This document shows, one piece after another, positions 1 through 9,257 of a stretch of 64,000 bases of DNA. A program made the translations under genes and the position numbers. Below the pieces are notes generated by a model, which worked only from the letters and a program-made list of their open reading frames with translations, was not told where the DNA came from and ran no database searches. Within the stretch, counting starts at the first letter, position 1. The number at the start of each line of letters is the position of its first letter. The DNA lies in assembly GCF_004551525.1 (NCBI RefSeq), contig NZ_SATR01000023.1, positions 1 through 64,000 on the forward strand, given 5' to 3'. The stretch comes from Vibrio ouci (GTDB lineage: Bacteria > Pseudomonadota > Gammaproteobacteria > Enterobacterales > Vibrionaceae).

Positions 1-42
1 GCGCCGCAAGGTGTGAGAGTTCAAGTCTCTCCTTCCGCACCA
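1..42 (+). tRNA. tRNA-Leu, 3' part (cut by window edge)
   Basis: The window opens inside a tRNA. What remains is the end of the anticodon arm, the long variable arm, the T arm, the acceptor 3' strand CTTCCGC, discriminator A and an encoded CCA. It is identical base for base to the same part of the complete tRNA-Leu at 275-359, so it is probably a second copy of tRNA-Leu(UAG). The anticodon itself lies outside the window. Confidence 0.9.
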
Positions 43-72
43 TTATTTAAGTCTTTCTTATGAAAGCACTGC

Positions 73-147
73 AGGTCTATCGCCAAGCGGTAAGGCAGCG
101 GCTTTTGATGCCGCCATTCCCTGGTTCGAATCCAGGTAGACCTGCCA
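73..147 (+). tRNA. tRNA-Gln (anticodon UUG)
   Basis: A full 75-base cloverleaf. Acceptor arms AGGTCTA and TAGACCT pair, followed by discriminator G and encoded CCA. The anticodon stem GCGGC/GCCGC encloses the loop TTTTGAT, giving anticodon TTG (reads CAA). The T loop GGTTCGAATCC is canonical. It sits between two tRNA-Leu genes and is probably co-transcribed with them. Confidence 0.96.
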
Positions 148-274
148 TTATTTATAGGTTCAGTGGATAACATTTTTTGATGCCTTGTCTATTGTCCCTG
201 GCTCGGTTCTAAGTAGCCTGCTATATACAACGTCTTATTGATTCTCCAATTATCAGTAATGACTACAAATTGAT

Positions 275-359
275 GCGGAAGTGGCGGAATTGGTAGACGC
301 ACCAGATTTAGGTTCTGGCGCCGCAAGGTGTGAGAGTTCAAGTCTCTCCTTCCGCACCA
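275..359 (+). tRNA. tRNA-Leu (anticodon UAG)
   Basis: A class II tRNA of 85 bases. Acceptor arms GCGGAAG/CTTCCGC, discriminator A and encoded CCA are present. The anticodon stem CCAGA/TCTGG encloses TTTAGGT, so the anticodon is TAG (reads CUA/CUG). The long variable arm is typical of tRNA-Leu. A terminator follows at 384, so this closes the tRNA transcript. Confidence 0.96.
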
Positions 360-383
360 TATTTACTCTAGAAATAGAGAGAG

Positions 384-413
384 AAACCCAGCTTTTTAGC
401 TGGGTTTTCTTTT
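384..413 (+). terminator. Terminator of the tRNA group
   Basis: A 10-bp perfect stem (AAACCCAGCT / AGCTGGGTTT) around a TTTT loop is followed by a T-rich run (TTTTCTTTT). It lies 25 bases after the last tRNA. Confidence 0.85.
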
Positions 414-484
414 ATCTATCTAAAACTACTATTTACCGTTTACACGAATAAGCCCCATCTATATCCCTACAACTTTTAAACGGT

Positions 485-516
485 AAAAAAACAAAACCCA
501 GCCGAAGCCGGGTTTT
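485..516 (-). terminator. Terminator of the flaC-like flagellin gene
   Basis: Read on the minus strand the stem is AAAACCCGGC / GCTGGGTTTT with one G-U pair and a TTCG tetraloop, followed by a T-run (A-run at 484-490 on the plus strand). It lies about 45 bases past the flagellin stop codon. Confidence 0.85.
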
Positions 517-559
517 CACTTAAGTCATGACTTTATTAGTTTCTAAAGAGTTCAGCTCT

Positions 560-1693
560 TTAGCCTAAAAGCCCCAACGCTGAGTTGGGCGCTTGCTTTG
601 CTTGTGCAAGAACAGAACTTGAAGCTTGAGTAAGGATCTGAGACTTAGTCAATGCCGTTGTTTCTTTAGCAAAGTCAGTGTCTTTGATTCGACTATTAGA
701 TGCGTTCACATTCTCATTGATGTTTTCTAAGTTGTTGATCGCATGATTGAAACGGTTTTGGAATGCACCAAGCTCTGCGCGATGACTATCCACGAACTTA
801 AGTGCTGCATCTACGATTGCAACAGACTCTTGAGCTCCCGCTACCGATGTAACATCAATAGAATCGACCGTAACTGCCTGAGCTGCACCAAAGCTTAACT
901 CGCCGGCTAGAGAGCCTCCAAACGTCGCTGCGCCATCGACTTTATTATTGTCGGTAAATAGCTGCAGGTTACCCTCTTCACCAACCGATGCTTTAACAAG
1001 ATCAGTCTGACCGTTGATGTAAGTTGCGAGCTCTTCAATATCGTCACCTTCTTTGGCATTGATAGTGATATTTTGCGCTTCGCCAAACTTATCAGTTAGA
1101 GCGATAGTGAGGTCGTTAGCACCTGCTTGCACCGACCAATCTTTGCCCTGGCCATTCGCTGCTACATAGCTGTTACCACCCATCATCACGTTATCACTAC
1201 GCATGTTGTTCATGGTTAGCATTACAGCCTCACCGTTGTCAGCACCAATCTGGAACGACTTGGTTGCAAACGTACCGTTGAGCAGCTTATTACCACCAAA
1301 TGAGGTTGTTTCAGCAATTCGATTTAGCTCATCATTTAGTGCTGTTACTTCTTCTTGGATAGCAACACGCTCTGATTTCGAGTTTGAACCATTTGCAGAT
1401 TGAAGTGATAGATCACGCATACGTTGCAGAATGTTGGTTGTTTCATTCATTGCACCTTCTGCTGTTTGTGCCATCGAAATACCATCATTTGCATTTCGTA
1501 CTGCGACATCTAGACCACGACTTTGCACATTCAATCGATTCGAGATTTGCATACCTGCTGCATCGTCTTTTGCACTGTTGATCTTAAAGCCAGAAGATAA
1601 TCTTTCCATTGACGTTTGCTGCGCTGAGTTTGCACTGTTTAAGTAACGCTGAGCTGTCATTGCAGAAACGTTTGTATTTACATTAACCGCCAT
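560..1693 (-). CDS. flaC: Polar flagellin, FlaC-like
   Basis: A flagellin of 377 residues that forms the polar filament after export through the flagellar type III apparatus. The N-terminal D0/D1 domain starts with [16 protein letters not shown] and carries the conserved [16 protein letters not shown] block. The C-terminal D0/D1 helix ends in SALGLLG, and the middle is short and variable as in other Vibrio flagellins. The ATG at 1693 is chosen because AGGAGA lies just upstream and flagellin homology starts there; 27 extra upstream codons are read-through. It has its own sigma-28 promoter and terminator, so it is a single-gene transcript. The name follows V. cholerae order (flgL, flaA, flaC); other Vibrio use different letters. 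Confidence 0.93.
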   Translation of the reverse strand: MAVNVNTNVSAMTAQRYLNSANSAQQTSMERLSSGFKINSAKDDAAGMQISNRLNVQSRGLDVAVRNANDGISMAQTAEGAMNETTNILQRMRDLSLQSANGSNSKSERVAIQEEVTALNDELNRIAETTSFGGNKLLNGTFATKSFQIGADNGEAVMLTMNNMRSDNVMMGGNSYVAANGQGKDWSVQAGANDLTIALTDKFGEAQNITINAKEGDDIEELATYINGQTDLVKASVGEEGNLQLFTDNNKVDGAATFGGSLAGELSFGAAQAVTVDSIDVTSVAGAQESVAIVDAALKFVDSHRAELGAFQNRFNHAINNLENINENVNASNSRIKDTDFAKETTALTKSQILTQASSSVLAQAKQAPNSALGLLG

Positions 1694-1784
1694 AGTGGTT
1701 CTCCTATTGATTTTCCATTTACCGGAGTATCCGAAAGGTTTCCGACGTCTCGGAAAACCAATGAGTTCTCTCAAAGTACCCTTT

Positions 1785-1811
1785 ATAACGACAGTGAATT
1801 GATGAACTTTA
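1785..1811 (-). promoter_or_regulatory. Sigma-28 (FliA) promoter of flaC-like flagellin
   Basis: On the minus strand TAAAGTTC, exactly 11 bases, then GTCGTTAT; the enterobacterial consensus is TAAAGTTT-N11-GCCGATAA. The same -35 octamer and spacing occur upstream of flgM. The predicted start gives a leader of about 85 bases. Confidence 0.75.
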
Positions 1812-2002
1812 GAGCAGAATGAAGAAAATTTAGTCGCATCATAGCTATTTCATTGAAAACATGACGAAACAAATAAATATGAAATTAGATGCTAAAGTTT
1901 TGCTGCTATCGGTCGGGCATATGTTCAGATTGTGAGCATGAGGAATGTGCTAGATATAGACGGAAGAGTGGATACTAGAGGCAAGTTTCAAATGCCTAAA
2001 AT

Positions 2003-2038
2003 GAAAAACGCCCTGCTCCGATTAAAGAGCAAGGCGTT
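2003..2038 (-). terminator. Distal terminator of flaA-like transcript
   Basis: A 12-bp stem with one mismatch (AACGCCTTGCTC / GAGCAGGGCGTT on the minus strand) is followed by TTTTTC. It lies about 240 bases beyond the flaA-like stop codon, which leaves a long 3' untranslated region. Confidence 0.8.
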
Positions 2039-2047
2039 AGAAAGAGG

Positions 2048-2270
2048 TAGCCCCAAGTATAACTAATTAGCCATACCTTCCTTTGAGAGAACCGGGGCTA
2101 TTTGACAACCAATGCCGTTGGAGATCGAGAGAAATGATCACAGCCTGGTTGTCGTTTACATAAGTGATTCGGTTATAGAACAGGTATGAGAGAGAGTCCT
2201 ATATTTTCATCACCTATGTTTGCCGTCATCCCTTCACCTAACCCTACGTCTAGGTTACTGCTAGTGAAGG
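2048..2270 (-). ncRNA. Structured 3' region of flaA-like flagellin mRNA (possible 3'UTR sRNA)
   Basis: This lies between the flagellin stop codon and the terminator at 2003-2038. Three inverted repeats stand in series: CCTTCAC/GTGAAGG (2231-2237, 2264-2270) with a smaller nested stem, GACAACCA/TGGTTGTC (2104-2111, 2146-2153) and TAGCCCC/GGGGCTA (2048-2054, 2094-2100). No coding frame is convincing on either strand. The structure is seen directly. Processing into a regulatory RNA is inference, based on sRNAs being commonly released from 3'UTRs that end in a strong terminator. The rest of the 586-base gap holds the flaC-like promoter. Confidence 0.35.
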
Positions 2271-2279
2271 TATTGACTA

Positions 2280-3425
2280 CTATTGCAATAGTGACATTGC
2301 AGAGTTTGGCAACTGTTTTGCTTGAGCAAGTATCGATGTACCCGCTTGTTGCAGAATTTGTGCTTTAGTCATTGCCGTTGTTTCTTTCGCGAAATCAGTA
2401 TCACGAATACGACTGTTCGATGCTTCAACGTTTTCTTGGATGTTCGCCAAGTTGTTAATGCTGTGGCTTAGTCGATTTTGTTTCGCACCAAGGTCAGCTC
2501 GCTGAGAGTCAACATATTTAAGTGCAGCATCAATAATACCAACTGCATTTTGCGCACCACCAACCGTATTTACATCAATGTTCTGAACCGTTGTATTGGT
2601 ACCTGGACCACCAGTAAGACCAAGCTCACCAGCTAGACCACCAGAGATATTCAAGTTGCCTTCAAGGTTTGGTTCAGCGGCAAATATTTGCAGGCGACCA
2701 TCTTCATCAACAGATGCTTTTAGCTTATCTGTTTGACCATTGATGTATGTTGCAACTTCTTCGATGTCATCACCTTCTTTAGCAATGATATCTAGTGTTA
2801 CTGCTTCACCATCTTTAGTCGTGAATTCAAATTTAAGATCTTTAGCCGTTGGTGGTACACCCCAATCTTTATCTTTCGCATTTTCTGGTGCGGAAATAAA
2901 TGACTGACCGCCCATACGGAAATCATCCGCACGTACGCTAGTTAGGCCCATGATAATCGCTTCACCAGAACTTGCACCGATCTGGAATGATGCTTCACCA
3001 AATGAACCATTAAGTAGCTTACGACCACCAAAAGAGGTCGTTTCAGCGATACGGTTTAATTCATCTTGCAGCGCTGCAACTTCTTCATGTAGTGCTTGAC
3101 GTTCTGACGCCGAGTTCGTGCCGTTTGCAGACTGTAGCGATAGATCTCGAATACGTTGCAGGATAGATGTCGATTCGTTCATCGCACCTTCTGCTGTTTG
3201 AGCAATGGAAATACCGTCATTTGCGTTACGCATTGCTACATCTAGACCACGAGACTGCGCCGTTAACCGGTTCGAAATCTGTAGACCCGCAGCGTCATCT
3301 TTCGCGCTGTTGATTTGTTGGCCTGATGATAAGCGTTCCATCGAAGTATTAAGATCGCCGGTCGCTTTATTTAAGTAACGCTGGGCGGTCATCGCCGAAA
3401 CGTTAGTATTTACTGTTATGGTCAT
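2280..3425 (-). CDS. flaA: Polar flagellin, FlaA-like core flagellin
   Basis: A flagellin of 381 residues. It has the same N-terminal block as its neighbour ([34 protein letters not shown]) and the C-terminal helix ending SAMSLLQ. The two proteins are near identical over the D0/D1 ends and differ in the surface-exposed middle, so this is a tandem duplication. The ATG at 3425 has AGGAGAG upstream, and the longer frame is read-through. A sigma-54 type promoter lies upstream. Position next to flgL and sigma-54 control both match V. cholerae flaA, the flagellin required for filament assembly; the assignment of that role here is inferred from synteny. Confidence 0.93.
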   Translation of the reverse strand: MTITVNTNVSAMTAQRYLNKATGDLNTSMERLSSGQQINSAKDDAAGLQISNRLTAQSRGLDVAMRNANDGISIAQTAEGAMNESTSILQRIRDLSLQSANGTNSASERQALHEEVAALQDELNRIAETTSFGGRKLLNGSFGEASFQIGASSGEAIIMGLTSVRADDFRMGGQSFISAPENAKDKDWGVPPTAKDLKFEFTTKDGEAVTLDIIAKEGDDIEEVATYINGQTDKLKASVDEDGRLQIFAAEPNLEGNLNISGGLAGELGLTGGPGTNTTVQNIDVNTVGGAQNAVGIIDAALKYVDSQRADLGAKQNRLSHSINNLANIQENVEASNSRIRDTDFAKETTAMTKAQILQQAGTSILAQAKQLPNSAMSLLQ

Positions 3426-3563
3426 AGTTTGCTCTCCTATTGAGTTCGCAACTGCTTGCGAAGCGGCCAGCTTTGTCTCATTTGGAAGCACTGACCGTAA
3501 ATTCGTAGCTAAGTCGGAATATCACCAACTCAAAGCTTGTTGTTTAAACTCTAATCTAATTAA

Positions 3564-3579
3564 TTCAAGTAGCGTGCCA
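3564..3579 (-). promoter_or_regulatory. Sigma-54 promoter of flaA-like flagellin
   Basis: The minus strand reads TGGCACG-N4-TTGAA. The -24 element is perfect. The -12 element has GA where the consensus has GC, so it may be weaker or depend more on the activator (FlrC in Vibrio). The predicted leader is about 125 bases. Confidence 0.7.
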
Positions 3580-3682
3580 ACTTTAAAATTTGTCATCAAA
3601 CACTTTTAAAGTTATTTAATATCAGCACCTTAAATTAAGTACCGACAATTAATCACGCTGACTTCTTTACTACTTTTAAGCA

Positions 3683-3701
3683 GCGGCAATCGGTTTGCCG
3701 C
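3683..3701. terminator. Hairpin downstream of flgL
   Basis: A perfect 7-bp stem GCGGCAA / TTGCCGC with a 5-base loop lies about 95 bases after the flgL stop codon. There is no clean T-run on the minus strand, so it may be a weak or Rho-assisted end of the flgKL transcript. The rest of the 3426-3794 gap holds the flaA promoter; nothing else is recognised. Confidence 0.4.
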
Positions 3702-3794
3702 TTACTTTGCCACCACTTGCCTCTTTCAAAGCAGCTGGTGAAACGATTCAATTATCTAGCTCGCACTTAAGGCGTTGCACATAAGGCGTAGAGC

Positions 3795-4988
3795 TTAGAT
3801 GTAATTGAATAAGGTTAAATCTTTTGTCTTACCGAAAGCTTGTTGCGACGCTTGCAAAGCCCTTGAGTTCTCGTTGAACTCAATAATGGCTTCGGCATAG
3901 TCCAAATCTTCAAAATTACTCTTCGACTTTGCTAGGGTCATTTTGAAATCTTCGTGCTGCTCTTCCTGAATATCTAATGTACTGAGGCGAGCACCCACAT
4001 CTGTTCTAGCTTTGTTTAAATGGATAAACGCCGCATGGAACTCTTGAGTAATCTGATGAAGTTTCGCGGTATTCGACGCGTCAGATACAGAGCCCGATGA
4101 CAAGCTCATCGCATCTTTAAAGGTATCGAATATGCTGTACGTATCTCGTCGGTCTAAGGTAATTTCATCACCTTTGGTCAGTTGACCTTTAACTTGAATT
4201 GTCAGCTCTTCAAATTTGATGCCTTCAGCCGGATTGAACACATCCGCTTTGACCACTGAGCCATCTCGCTCAAGTTGATAACCATATTTACCATCGGGCA
4301 TGTCAACAAACGTCACTTTATATTCAGACTGATCATCCGGGTTTGTATTGATCGCACGCTCGAGTAATAGCTCTGAAGCCTCTTTTAAGTTGTACTGAGG
4401 TTCATAGCTGCCAAAAGGGTTATCAATCTCCATAAACAATTTACTGCCAGGGTTGTTGATTGGCATTTCTAAGCTATTGGAGATTTTCATCTTGCGTTGA
4501 TAATCGTCACCGGCGTAAGTCACATAGCCATCTTTATCACGGAAAAATGGCTGATTCTTAGGCTTGGTGCCGGCAAAGATATAGTTGCCCGATTCGTCTT
4601 GTACATTGACCAAGTTAAGGAAGTTATTGGCTAACTCTTCAATTTCTCGACGTTTTGCTAGTCGATCTTCAGGCGAAAGCGAGCCGTTAATCATTTCCAT
4701 CACGGTACGCTTGGCATCATCGGTGAATTCTTCCGCATTGGAGATAATCACCTCATGATGCTCTAGACGATTTCGCGTCAGCACGATGGCATCGGTATAT
4801 TGACGTAGCTGTTCTTTCTGTTGGCCAATATTCTGAATGTAATGTGTCGCTAACGGGTCATCGCTGGCTTTCATCAGCTTTTTGCCAGACGCTAGCTGCG
4901 CTTGATTGTGATGCACTTTCGCTTCAGAACGACGCAAATCATTCTGTACTGATTGATAGTTATGGAAGCTAGAAATTCGATTCAACAT
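3795..4988 (-). CDS. flgL: Flagellar hook-filament junction protein FlgL
   Basis: HAP3, 397 residues, sits between the hook-side junction protein FlgK and the filament. The N-terminus (MLNRISSFHNYQSVQNDLRRSE) and the C-terminal helix (YAEAIIEFNENSRALQASQQAFGKTKDLTLFNYI, given here by its first and last blocks) are flagellin-like coiled-coil regions. The ATG at 4988 has AGGGAGG at good spacing. It follows flgK by 10 bases in a two-gene operon under the sigma-54 promoter at 6930-6945, and precedes the flagellin genes. Confidence 0.95.
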   Translation of the reverse strand: MLNRISSFHNYQSVQNDLRRSEAKVHHNQAQLASGKKLMKASDDPLATHYIQNIGQQKEQLRQYTDAIVLTRNRLEHHEVIISNAEEFTDDAKRTVMEMINGSLSPEDRLAKRREIEELANNFLNLVNVQDESGNYIFAGTKPKNQPFFRDKDGYVTYAGDDYQRKMKISNSLEMPINNPGSKLFMEIDNPFGSYEPQYNLKEASELLLERAINTNPDDQSEYKVTFVDMPDGKYGYQLERDGSVVKADVFNPAEGIKFEELTIQVKGQLTKGDEITLDRRDTYSIFDTFKDAMSLSSGSVSDASNTAKLHQITQEFHAAFIHLNKARTDVGARLSTLDIQEEQHEDFKMTLAKSKSNFEDLDYAEAIIEFNENSRALQASQQAFGKTKDLTLFNYI

Positions 4989-4998
4989 TTACGCCTCC

Positions 4999-6873
4999 CT
5001 ATCTCAACGCCAGAATGGTATTAAAGGTGTCATTTGCCGCCTGCATAATGCGCGAAGAAGCCATATAAGCTTGCTGAAACTTCATCATATTTGCCGCTTC
5101 TTCATCGAGGTTCACCCCCGCTATGGATGCCACTCTTTCTTGAGCCGCTTCTTTTTCTAGACGCGATACATCCGTTAGGCGCGATGCCGTCGACATTTGC
5201 AGACCCACATCCGTATTCAGGTTGTGGTAGATATCTAAAATGGTCGATTCACCGTCATTCAGCTTTTTGTCTGTCTGAATGTTTTGCATTTTTAGTAAGT
5301 TGCCGTTATCACCTTCAGAAGGGACAAGGTTTGCCGTGAACTTATCGTTAGGCAATGCACCACCAGTTAGCTCGAATGACGTGCCTTGCACAGTTACAGC
5401 CCCTGTTGGTGGATAGTCTTGAGGCTGTAGTAACACTTTCCCTTTTGTATCAGTCACTGCGAACTGCTTACCATCAGGTGAAATCACCACTTCAAATTCT
5501 CTAAGAGATCCGGCCTGAGCAATACTGAACTTTGCCGTACCTTGTGCAAACGTGGTTGAGGCTTCATAACTTTGAGCTGCAATCGCACTAGGGTCATTGG
5601 TTTCCACTCTCATCTGTGCAGCACCGCTTCGAGTCGGTCTTAATAGCACGCGCTCACCAGACTCTAGATCGTTACGAATATCGATTCGAATCCCATCTAG
5701 GCTGATAGCATTGTCGACCACTGGCACAATAAACTGCTCACCACTTGGACGAGTAATGTAGTAGTCGCCGCCACTGTACTGGAGAGAATATTCACCACCG
5801 ATTAACTGGTTGGTATCTTCGATGTATACCGCTAGGTCTGCTTTTGAATTAGACGAAGTCACGACACGTGATTCAGCAACAATGTCAGAGTTCACATCGG
5901 TAAACATCAGCCCACCGATGTTGCCTCGCAAGTCTAAACCTTGGGATTGCAACTTGTTCACTTCATAAGAAAAAGAGGTCGCGAGCTTACCGAGCTCATC
6001 CATTAACTGCGGAATTTTTTCATCGCGCATAGAGAGCATAGAACCTAGCTTACCGTCGATATCTTTGGTGGTGATCGCCTTAATCCCCTTACCTTCAATC
6101 ATCGCCAAGCGGCGCTGGTGAACGTCAGGGTAGCCATCGATCATTTTCAGTTCGCTGGACTCGGTGCCTGAAACTAGCGTGTGGCCATTACCGATATGGA
6201 CATTAAAGCCTTCAGCATTTTTGCGCGGCGTTACAGTAACTTTGGTGTATTCAGAAAGCTCAGCGATTAATTTCTCATGCGTATCCATTAGGTCGTTATG
6301 CGGACCCGGTGTACGCATCATCAAACGGTGTAAGTCACGAATTTCAACCGCAAGTTGGTTAACGCGTTCGATACCTAAATCAAGCTTCTTATTAGTTACA
6401 TCTGACTGGTGACGAATCGTTTCATGGAAGTCATTAAGGTTTTGGGTAATGAGGTTAGCTTTTTCAAGTACAACTTTACGAGCACCCACGTCATTCGGGC
6501 TATCGGCTAACGACTTCACGCCATCAAACCATTCGTTTAAATTTTCTGGAATTTTCTTCGAGGAAACCGATGAAAGCATGTTGGATAACATTTCCAAATT
6601 CGCTTCATCATCGATTTTATTGGCATGGCTAGTGGTCGAAACATTAAGCTCGTTAACGGCAAACTGATCCCAAGAGCGGCGAACTTTGTCCACATGTACG
6701 CCCATACCGTAGGTTTCCCCACCGTATTGACGCGGCATGTTTGTGCCTTGTATCACCGACTGACGGCTATAACCCTCTGTATTTACATTAGAGATGTTAT
6801 GACCTGTGGTGTTGAGTTGTCTCTGAGCCGTCAGTACGCTTTGCGCACCAAGATTCAGAAGATCAGACGCCAT
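4999..6873 (-). CDS. flgK: Flagellar hook-filament junction protein FlgK
   Basis: HAP1, 624 residues. The N-terminal rod/hook signature is visible (DLLNLGAQSVLTAQRQLN..GHNISNVNTEGYSRQ), as is the C-terminal FlgK helix (NLDEEAANMMKFQQAYMASS). The ATG at 6873 is preceded by GGGGG. The length is normal for Vibrio FlgK. It is the first gene of the flgKL operon and separate from flgJ, with a 306-base gap that holds its own sigma-54 promoter and a repeat element. Confidence 0.96.
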   Translation of the reverse strand: MASDLLNLGAQSVLTAQRQLNTTGHNISNVNTEGYSRQSVIQGTNMPRQYGGETYGMGVHVDKVRRSWDQFAVNELNVSTTSHANKIDDEANLEMLSNMLSSVSSKKIPENLNEWFDGVKSLADSPNDVGARKVVLEKANLITQNLNDFHETIRHQSDVTNKKLDLGIERVNQLAVEIRDLHRLMMRTPGPHNDLMDTHEKLIAELSEYTKVTVTPRKNAEGFNVHIGNGHTLVSGTESSELKMIDGYPDVHQRRLAMIEGKGIKAITTKDIDGKLGSMLSMRDEKIPQLMDELGKLATSFSYEVNKLQSQGLDLRGNIGGLMFTDVNSDIVAESRVVTSSNSKADLAVYIEDTNQLIGGEYSLQYSGGDYYITRPSGEQFIVPVVDNAISLDGIRIDIRNDLESGERVLLRPTRSGAAQMRVETNDPSAIAAQSYEASTTFAQGTAKFSIAQAGSLREFEVVISPDGKQFAVTDTKGKVLLQPQDYPPTGAVTVQGTSFELTGGALPNDKFTANLVPSEGDNGNLLKMQNIQTDKKLNDGESTILDIYHNLNTDVGLQMSTASRLTDVSRLEKEAAQERVASIAGVNLDEEAANMMKFQQAYMASSRIMQAANDTFNTILALR

Positions 6874-6929
6874 ATTGCCCCCAATAAACCTATATAAATC
6901 AGTATTAACTGAACATCTAAGTTAGTAAA

Positions 6930-6945
6930 AGCAATATCTGTGCCA
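6930..6945 (-). promoter_or_regulatory. Sigma-54 promoter of flgKL
   Basis: The minus strand reads TGGCAC-AGATA-TTGCT, a complete match to the -24/-12 consensus with the 5-base spacer. It lies 57 bases upstream of the flgK start codon. Confidence 0.85.
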
Positions 6946-6990
6946 TTAGAAATAATTGAAGTATTAAAATCTCCCAAGTTGTGTATCTAT

Positions 6991-7098
6991 ATGTCATCCT
7001 CAAGACTGAGGAACGAGCGAGTTGGGGATCTCTGTAAGATTGTAATGAAGAGTGGGCAGATTCCCTACTCACTCCTTCGTCGCTCTATGGAATGACAT
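6991..7098. repeat. MITE-like imperfect palindromic repeat, 108 bp
   Basis: The ends are ATGTCAT and ATGACAT. About 44 bases of the left arm match the reverse complement of the right arm with scattered mismatches (shared blocks include GAGTNGGG and ATCT). It is non-coding and lies between the flgJ terminator and the flgK promoter. Similar 'GTCATTCC...GAGCGAC' palindromes recur in many Vibrio genomes from memory; copy number here cannot be seen from one window. Confidence 0.65.
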
Positions 7099-7150
7099 TT
7101 TCCCTGAAGAGTAAGCTCGTATATCGGAGCAACGAGTTCTCGCTTCCAAC

Positions 7151-7172
7151 AAAAAACTCACCCTAAGGTGAG
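7151..7172 (-). terminator. Terminator of the flgFGHIJ operon
   Basis: A perfect 6-bp stem CTCACC/GGTGAG (minus strand, loop TTAG) is followed by TTTTTTG, eight bases beyond the flgJ stop codon. Confidence 0.85.
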
Positions 7173-7179
7173 CTTGTTT

Positions 7180-8088
7180 CTACATTTGGTCGATTTTCGC
7201 TTTGACCCTTAACACTTTATCGGCGTAACTTGGGTCTGTTGCATAACCTGCTTGGTGGATACCACGAATAAACTCTTCGTTATTACCACCATGGCGCAGT
7301 GCCGTGGTATAGCGCGGGTTTTCATTTAGAAAGCGCACATAATCATTAAAGCTATCTTCATAGTTTTGATATGAACGGAAAGCGGCTTGCTCTTTAACTG
7401 GCACACCTTGATGGTATTCCAAGGTTTGAGTTGCCACCTTATCGCCGCTCCAGCTTCTGTCCGCTTTGATATTAAATAGGTTGTTACTGCTACCACGAGA
7501 GTTATTAATGACCTTCTGACCCCAGCCAGTCTCGAGCGCTGCTTGAGCGAGAAGTAATGAAGAATCGACCCCAAGCGCTCGTGCTGCTTTTTCCGCGTAA
7601 GGTTTCATCGAGCTAACAAATGACTCAGGGGAGTTAAACCTTGATGGTTCAACTTTATCTGATTGCATTACCGTCGTGGTATCAGCGCGTTCTTGGCGAA
7701 TGCGGTCAACTTTCTGCATCATCGCTTCGAAATCAGTATTTCGCGCGTTGGCATTTTGGTTCTCGACACTGCCTGAAGTAAGCTGGGCAACGATCATATC
7801 AGCTAAACCGAGAGAACCTGACGAGCTCAATTCACTCGACATTTGTTCATCCATCATTTGACGATAGAATTGCTGATTCTGGCTATCCATCAAGCCTGAT
7901 TCAAACGTCGAGTTCGCGTCACGCATCGACTTAAATAGCATTGAGGTAAAAATCGCTTCAAACTGTTTTGCCGCTGCAGTCAATGCCGCTTTTTCACTGG
8001 CCTCATCACCATCTACCGCTTTCTGACGAAGCTTGTCTAGCCCTGCGATATCGTGGATAAAACCAATATCATTGCCATTATTAATCAT
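7180..8088 (-). CDS. flgJ: Flagellar rod-cap protein and peptidoglycan hydrolase FlgJ
   Basis: A periplasmic two-domain protein of 302 residues. The N-terminal rod-binding domain (to about residue 110) contains AAKQFEAIFTSMLFKSMRDA. The C-terminal glucosaminidase domain starts near residue 150 and has the LLAQAALETGWGQ motif with its catalytic Glu. It opens a hole in the peptidoglycan and caps rod assembly. It is the last gene of flgFGHIJ, and its start lies 11 bases after the flgI stop. Confidence 0.95.
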   Translation of the reverse strand: MINNGNDIGFIHDIAGLDKLRQKAVDGDEASEKAALTAAAKQFEAIFTSMLFKSMRDANSTFESGLMDSQNQQFYRQMMDEQMSSELSSSGSLGLADMIVAQLTSGSVENQNANARNTDFEAMMQKVDRIRQERADTTTVMQSDKVEPSRFNSPESFVSSMKPYAEKAARALGVDSSLLLAQAALETGWGQKVINNSRGSSNNLFNIKADRSWSGDKVATQTLEYHQGVPVKEQAAFRSYQNYEDSFNDYVRFLNENPRYTTALRHGGNNEEFIRGIHQAGYATDPSYADKVLRVKAKIDQM

Positions 8089-8099
8089 TGCTCTACTCC

Positions 8100-9191
8100 T
8101 TAGATAACGATCAATTGACCTTCAATAGCACCTGCTTGCTTCAATGCTTGCAGGATTGCCATCAAGTCAGAAGGGGCAGCGCCCACTTCATTCACAGCGC
8201 GGACTAAATCATCTAACGTTAGACCAGGTTCGAATTTGAACATCTTGCCCTGCTCTTCAGTCACTTCGATGTCAGTATCAGGCACAACCACCGTTTCTCC
8301 GCCACCAAAGGCATTCGGCTGGCTGACATTAAGATTCTCTTTGATCGCAACCGTCATACCGCCATGAGTCACGGCAGCTGGCTTCAAGCGCACATGCTTA
8401 CCCACCACGATAGTCCCGGTGCGAGAGTTAACGATAATTTTTGCTGAGCCTTCAGCAGGATTAAATTCAAGATTTTCAATTGCAGATAAGAAAGCCACGC
8501 GCTGAGTAATATCACGCGGCGCACGAACCTTAACCGACGTAGCATCAATCGCTGAAGCCATCTGAGGGCCAAGGAAGTTGTTTACGGCATCAGCCATGCG
8601 CTGCGCAGTAGTAAAGTCAGACTCAAGCAGATTGAAAGTGATGTAGTCGCCGCGGCTAAATGGTGTTGGAATTTCTCGCTCGACCATTGCACCATTTGAG
8701 ATCATGCCCGCAGTTGGGTTGTTACCGACAATTTTAGAACCGTCCGCACCCGTTGCGCTAAAACCGCTTACTACAAGGTTGCCTTGTGCCACGGCATAGA
8801 TTTGCCCATCAAGACCTTTTAGCATGGTTTGCATTAATGTGCCGCCACGCAAGCTTTTAGCTGAGCCGATCGAAGAGACAGTAACATCAATGGTTTGGCC
8901 TTGCTTAGAAAAAGCTGGAAGCTCTGCCGTCACAATAACAGCGGCAACGTTTTTCGACTTTGGTTTTGTGCCCGGTGGCATCTGGATACCAAAGTTTTGC
9001 AACATGGCATTGAAGCTTTGGTCAGTAAATGGCGTGGATTCCCCCGTGCCCGGCAAACCCGTTACCAAGCCGTAGCCAACCAATTGGTTACTACGTACGC
9101 CCGCAACTTGCGAAACGTCTTTAATGCGTGCTGCTTGAGCTTGTGTTGCAATAAACAGCAGACTTGTAACAAGGAGAAACCACTTTTTCAT
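8100..9191 (-). CDS. flgI: Flagellar P-ring protein FlgI
   Basis: 363 residues. The signal peptide [20 protein letters not shown] is followed by [30 protein letters not shown], given here by its start (ARIKDV) and the GYGLV..GLPGTGE motif. This is the periplasmic P-ring subunit that acts as a bushing for the rod. In Vibrio the MotXY T ring and the FlgT/FlgO/FlgP H ring assemble around it; those outer parts are encoded at 18.5-20.9 kb. The C-terminus ([21 protein letters not shown], conserved AIL..LK.AGA) is intact. Confidence 0.96.
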   Translation of the reverse strand: MKKWFLLVTSLLFIATQAQAARIKDVSQVAGVRSNQLVGYGLVTGLPGTGESTPFTDQSFNAMLQNFGIQMPPGTKPKSKNVAAVIVTAELPAFSKQGQTIDVTVSSIGSAKSLRGGTLMQTMLKGLDGQIYAVAQGNLVVSGFSATGADGSKIVGNNPTAGMISNGAMVEREIPTPFSRGDYITFNLLESDFTTAQRMADAVNNFLGPQMASAIDATSVKVRAPRDITQRVAFLSAIENLEFNPAEGSAKIIVNSRTGTIVVGKHVRLKPAAVTHGGMTVAIKENLNVSQPNAFGGGETVVVPDTDIEVTEEQGKMFKFEPGLTLDDLVRAVNEVGAAPSDLMAILQALKQAGAIEGQLIVI

Positions 9192-9257
9192 AACCGTACC
9201 TTTACTCTACACTCAACCAGCTTTGTGTTTGTGCCAAAAAAGCGGCATTAACTGGGA

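Noticed and set aside
2003..2153. Possible integron attC-like repeat because of GCC...GGC inverted repeats
   Set aside because: No attC core sites, no cassette array and no integrase; the position fits a transcript 3' end with a terminator.
2186..2368. Plus-strand frame of 60 codons overlapping the flagellin 3' end
   Set aside because: Low-complexity product without a ribosome binding site, antisense to the flaA-like gene and its structured 3' region.
3418..3609. Plus-strand frame in the flaA leader
   Set aside because: Overlaps the flagellin start and its promoter on the other strand; no ribosome binding site or family.
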